A stretch of DNA of 64,000 nt. Source: Novosphingobium sp. SG919. Its GTDB lineage: Bacteria > Pseudomonadota > Alphaproteobacteria > Sphingomonadales > Sphingomonadaceae. The position numbers and the translations under genes were made by a program. Every line of letters starts with the position of its first letter. The first letter of the stretch is position 1. A model generated the notes under the pieces. It did no database searches. It saw only the letters and a list, made by a program, of their open reading frames with translations, and was not told the DNA's origin. Shown piece by piece: positions 61,283-64,000 of this stretch. The stretch covers positions 1 to 64,000 of the forward strand of contig NZ_JABCNG010000004.1 in NCBI RefSeq assembly GCF_012932495.1, given 5' to 3'.

Positions 61283-61585
61283 ATCGGTGTCCGAAATGCG
61301 TTCGGACGAATAGAGCCAAAAAACGGACCCCAGTCCACTCGAATGGCTTCGTTAATCCGATATTGCTTGCAAACTGGCTCGGATGTCCGGCGACCGAGGG
61401 CTGGTGGGTTTTGCCCAATCCCATGGGATTGTTGCGCCTCGCGTTGCTCACGAGATCGTGGCGGGCGGCTTTGCCTCGGCTCAAAATGATCGGGCAGGCG
61501 CACCGCTAGATTGCCAGGCCGGGCTCAACGGGGAAGCGGCCCTAGGGGCAGTTCGTCCGAGACCAGAACACGAGAGGACAAGGCA

Positions 61586-62653
61586 ATGCAGATCAACGGC
61601 GTCAACATGCAGCCAGGGGCTGCCGAATACCCACGCAACCAATGGTATGTCGCAGCCTTCAGCACGGAGGTCACGCGTGAGCCGATGCACCGGACGCTGT
61701 TTGGCGAGCCGATCGTTTTCTATCGAACCGAGGCGGGTGACCCGGTGGCGCTGTTCGATCGCTGCCCCCACCGGGGCATGCGCCTCTCGAACGGTGGCGT
61801 GCTGTTCGGTGATACGATCCAGTGCCATTATCATGGCATCCGCTTCAATGCCGAGGGCCGGGCCTGCCTCATTCCTTCTGGCGGCGTGCCCACGTCCGCT
61901 CTGGCGGTGCGTCGCTACCCGCTCAAGGAAATCGGCGGGTGGATCTGGATTTGGCCGGGCGACGCCGAGCAGGTCGACGAAAGCCTGATCCCCGACCATG
62001 ATGCCCTCGGGCTGACGGCGCCGGGTTTCCACGCCTATCATGGCCTGGCCCTGACGGCCAATTCCAATTATCTGTTTTCCCTGGAAAACCTGGTGGATGC
62101 AACGCACATCTCGTTTCTGCACCACGGGTTGATCGACGATGGCAACGTCGCTGCCCACCCATATGCCTGCCATCAGGACGGCGTGCGCGTGACGATGGTC
62201 CGCGAGTTTAGCAACGAGGTTATCGCCCCCATGGTTGCCCGCAGCATGGGCCTCAAGGGAACGCGCGCGGACCGCACACTGGAGCTGATTAGCTACGCAC
62301 CCAACGTCTGCGTTGTCCGGCAATGCTTTGTGGAAACCGACAGCGAAGACAAGGCGCGCCGCGACAGCCGCCTGGTGTTCGGCATCACGCCGACCGGGCC
62401 GCGCAGTTGCATCCAGTTCGTGGCGCTCGCCAACGACTATGAGAACACACACCCCGGCATTTTCGAGGACCTGCGCCACCTGTTGATGGAGGATGTGGTG
62501 GCGTTGGACGACATCCAGATCCTGTTCGATCAGCTTGGCCAGGGCCGGGCGCCCGAGGTCGCCGTGCGTTCGGACGAAGGCGCCATTCGGACGCGCCGGC
62601 TGATTGCAGCACAGGTGGCGCAGGAGCGCGAGAAAGCCAAGGTGCTCGCATGA
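61586..62653 (+). CDS. Rieske oxygenase, vanillate O-demethylase VanA-like
   Basis: A 355-residue single-subunit Rieske non-haem iron oxygenase of the VanA/phthalate-oxygenase group. The Rieske ligands are Cys60-x-His62 and Cys80-x2-His83 (CPHRG, CHYHG). The iron site is Asn168...Asp171, His174 and His179 (ENLVDATHISFLHH). Such enzymes demethylate aryl methyl ethers or hydroxylate rings and need a VanB-type reductase, which is absent from the window. ATG 61586 follows AAGG. Its stop overlaps the FAD hydroxylase start (ATGA). Confidence 0.9.
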   Translation: MQINGVNMQPGAAEYPRNQWYVAAFSTEVTREPMHRTLFGEPIVFYRTEAGDPVALFDRCPHRGMRLSNGGVLFGDTIQCHYHGIRFNAEGRACLIPSGGVPTSALAVRRYPLKEIGGWIWIWPGDAEQVDESLIPDHDALGLTAPGFHAYHGLALTANSNYLFSLENLVDATHISFLHHGLIDDGNVAAHPYACHQDGVRVTMVREFSNEVIAPMVARSMGLKGTRADRTLELISYAPNVCVVRQCFVETDSEDKARRDSRLVFGITPTGPRSCIQFVALANDYENTHPGIFEDLRHLLMEDVVALDDIQILFDQLGQGRAPEVAVRSDEGAIRTRRLIAAQVAQEREKAKVLA

Positions 62654-63789
62654 GCGCCGCTGTTGACACTAAAGGCCGCGTTCTCGTGGTCGGTGCCGGG
62701 ATTTCCGGGCTTACCGCTGCCGCGGCTCTTGGCCGGCGGGGCTGGCATGTCGATGTGATCGAGCGCAAGCCGGTGATCGACGACGGTGGCGGGGTCGGCC
62801 TCACGCTCGTTGGAAATGCAATGCGGGCCCTGGATGAAATAGGGGTGGCAGAACAGTGCGTCGCTGCCGGCGTGCCGGCAGATTTCATCAACATCATGAA
62901 AGCCGAGGGCTCGCTACTGCTCGAAAACCCGCTGCCGCGCATCGGCGGCCCGCGGTGGCCCGGCGGTACGGGGATCAAGCGCGCCGCCCTGCATGCCATC
63001 TTGCTCAAGGCGGCGAGTGCAGTATCGGCATCGATCCGTTGCGCGTTGACGATCGGCAGCTGGCACGAGACCGATGACCGCGTCACCATCTCGTTCAGCG
63101 ATGGATCGACTGCAGATTACGATTTGGTCGTTGCAGCCGATGGGGTCAATTCATCCACCCGTGCCGTGCTGATGCCCGATGTCAAACCGTCGCCCTCGGG
63201 GCAGGCGTGCTGGCGCGCGGCCGTTCCGCGGCCGGCCGGCCTGGATCGGAGCCATATCTTCTTCGGAGGCAAGCATGGCGTGGTGGGCGTCTGCCCGGTT
63301 TCGTCCGATCTTGCGTACATGTATATCGTCCAGGCGTATGATGGCGGCAGGCAGGCGGAGGATCGGCTCCACACGATCTTTGCCGAGGAAGTGCAGGGCT
63401 ACGGGGGGCTCATTGCCCAGCTCGTCGAGCATGTGCGTGATCCCGCGATGGTCAGCTTCAGTCCGCTTCCCGCCATGATCGTCCCCAAGCCCTGGGGCAG
63501 TGCACGGGTGGTGCTCATCGGCGATGCGGCCCACGCCAATCCTCCGGTGCTGGCGCAGGGAGCTGCAATGGGGATCGAGGATGCCATTGTCCTGGCACAG
63601 GAAATATCGGCTACGCCCAAGGAGATTCCGGCCGCGCGCACCCGCTTTGCCGATCGGCGTTACGAGCGGGCGCGCATGGTGGTGGAAGCAAGCTGGCAAC
63701 TCGCCCGCGCCGAAGTCGAGCACCAGAAGGACATCGACGTTCCCGGGATCATGCGCGACGTCAGCCAGCAACTCGCCCAGCCAATCTAG
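62650..63789 (+). CDS. FAD-dependent aromatic hydroxylase, salicylate-hydroxylase-like
   Basis: A 379-residue class A flavoprotein monooxygenase. The FAD-binding loop is VVGAGISGLTAAAAL, the DG motif AADGVNSSTR and the GD motif GDAAHANPPVLAQGAAMGIEDA. Length and pattern fit the salicylate/6-hydroxynicotinate hydroxylase group, some of which hydroxylate with loss of CO2. Co-translated with the VanA-like oxygenase, it probably processes that enzyme's product. Decarboxylative formation of a hydroquinone would connect it to the operon at 25.9-33.9 kb, but this is speculative. Confidence 0.88.
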   Translation: MSAAVDTKGRVLVVGAGISGLTAAAALGRRGWHVDVIERKPVIDDGGGVGLTLVGNAMRALDEIGVAEQCVAAGVPADFINIMKAEGSLLLENPLPRIGGPRWPGGTGIKRAALHAILLKAASAVSASIRCALTIGSWHETDDRVTISFSDGSTADYDLVVAADGVNSSTRAVLMPDVKPSPSGQACWRAAVPRPAGLDRSHIFFGGKHGVVGVCPVSSDLAYMYIVQAYDGGRQAEDRLHTIFAEEVQGYGGLIAQLVEHVRDPAMVSFSPLPAMIVPKPWGSARVVLIGDAAHANPPVLAQGAAMGIEDAIVLAQEISATPKEIPAARTRFADRRYERARMVVEASWQLARAEVEHQKDIDVPGIMRDVSQQLAQPI

Positions 63790-63804
63790 GTGTTTGGTCA
63801 CGAC

Positions 63805-64000
63805 CTAACCGATCGCGGCGGTGAGGCCCCGCGTCTCGCCGATATGCGCGGTATCAACCCATCGGGCGGTGTCCGGCCCGCGCGGCAATGTCACTCTCGC
63901 CTGGCCGAAAGTCTCGAGCATCCCCCCGATGGGTTGGACCCCGTGCAAGTCAAACTCAGTCTTCGCGCTGGACGATGGCCTGGCTGCGCGCGAATATCTG
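63805..64000 (-). other. Partial minus-strand open frame at window edge
   Basis: An open frame without internal stops runs from the window edge to TAG at 63805-63807 (about 65 codons), ending with LTAAIG. Another minus-strand frame ends at TGA 63956-63958 (IVQRED). Either could be the 3' end of a gene lying mostly beyond the window. I cannot assign a family to either. Confidence 0.25.

Overview
The window reads as chromosomal DNA of a sphingomonad (Alphaproteobacteria, Sphingomonadales; Novosphingobium- or Sphingomonas-like). This rests on high GC with strong GC3 bias, three large TonB-dependent receptors, a receptor/FAD-halogenase/SapC/DUF6445 cluster of the kind found in sphingomonads and Caulobacter, and hydroquinone dioxygenase subunits of the sphingomonad HqdA/HqdB type. 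No insertion sequence, integrase, CRISPR array or rRNA was seen.

Layout. (1) 0-8.1 kb: an initiator tRNA, then a minus-strand set comprising an ECF sigma factor, a FecR anti-sigma, a TonB receptor with an STN signalling domain, a tryptophan-halogenase-like flavoprotein, SapC and a DUF6445 protein. The sigma gene and the receptor gene carry the same ECF-type promoter, so the set looks like one cell-surface-signalling regulon. (2) 8.2-17.9 kb: a Tat-exported phospholipase C, a two-subunit molybdenum hydroxylase (iorAB-like), HtpG, an exported 2H-phosphoesterase-like protein, and a small-molecule kinase next to a PnuC transporter. (3) 17.9-25.9 kb: a ketopantoate-reductase-like protein, a LysR regulator, benzoylformate decarboxylase, a two-subunit Rieske dioxygenase, a beta-ketoadipyl-CoA thiolase, a flavin reductase, a small Rieske protein and a YciI-like protein. 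(4) 25.9-33.9 kb: an eight-gene minus-strand operon (MFS transporter, hydroxyquinol 1,2-dioxygenase, CoA-transferase A and B, maleylacetate reductase, hydroquinone dioxygenase small and large subunits, aldehyde dehydrogenase). (5) 34-49.4 kb: a second aromatic/CoA catabolic island with an acyl-CoA-dehydrogenase-fold monooxygenase, dienelactone hydrolases, an FAH-type hydrolase, an MhpA-like hydroxylase, an IclR regulator, a maleate-isomerase-like protein, a thiolase-like/DUF35 pair and a fused CoA-transferase. (6) 49.7-63.8 kb: IclR and AraC regulators, two TonB receptors, a second acyl-CoA-dehydrogenase-fold monooxygenase, an MFS exporter, a VanA-type Rieske oxygenase and an FAD hydroxylase.

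How the genes fit together. Region 4 plus the thiolase in region 3 encodes a complete route from hydroquinone or hydroxyquinol, through maleylacetate and 3-oxoadipate, to succinyl-CoA and acetyl-CoA. Region 3 could feed it by decarboxylating an aryl-glyoxylate to an aldehyde. Regions 5 and 6 look like upper pathways for one or more further aromatic or alicyclic substrates, with their own uptake, regulators and transporters. The upstream substrates cannot be read from the sequence. The least explained modules are the sigma/FecR/TonB/halogenase/SapC/DUF6445 regulon and the cysteine-less thiolase plus DUF35 pair.
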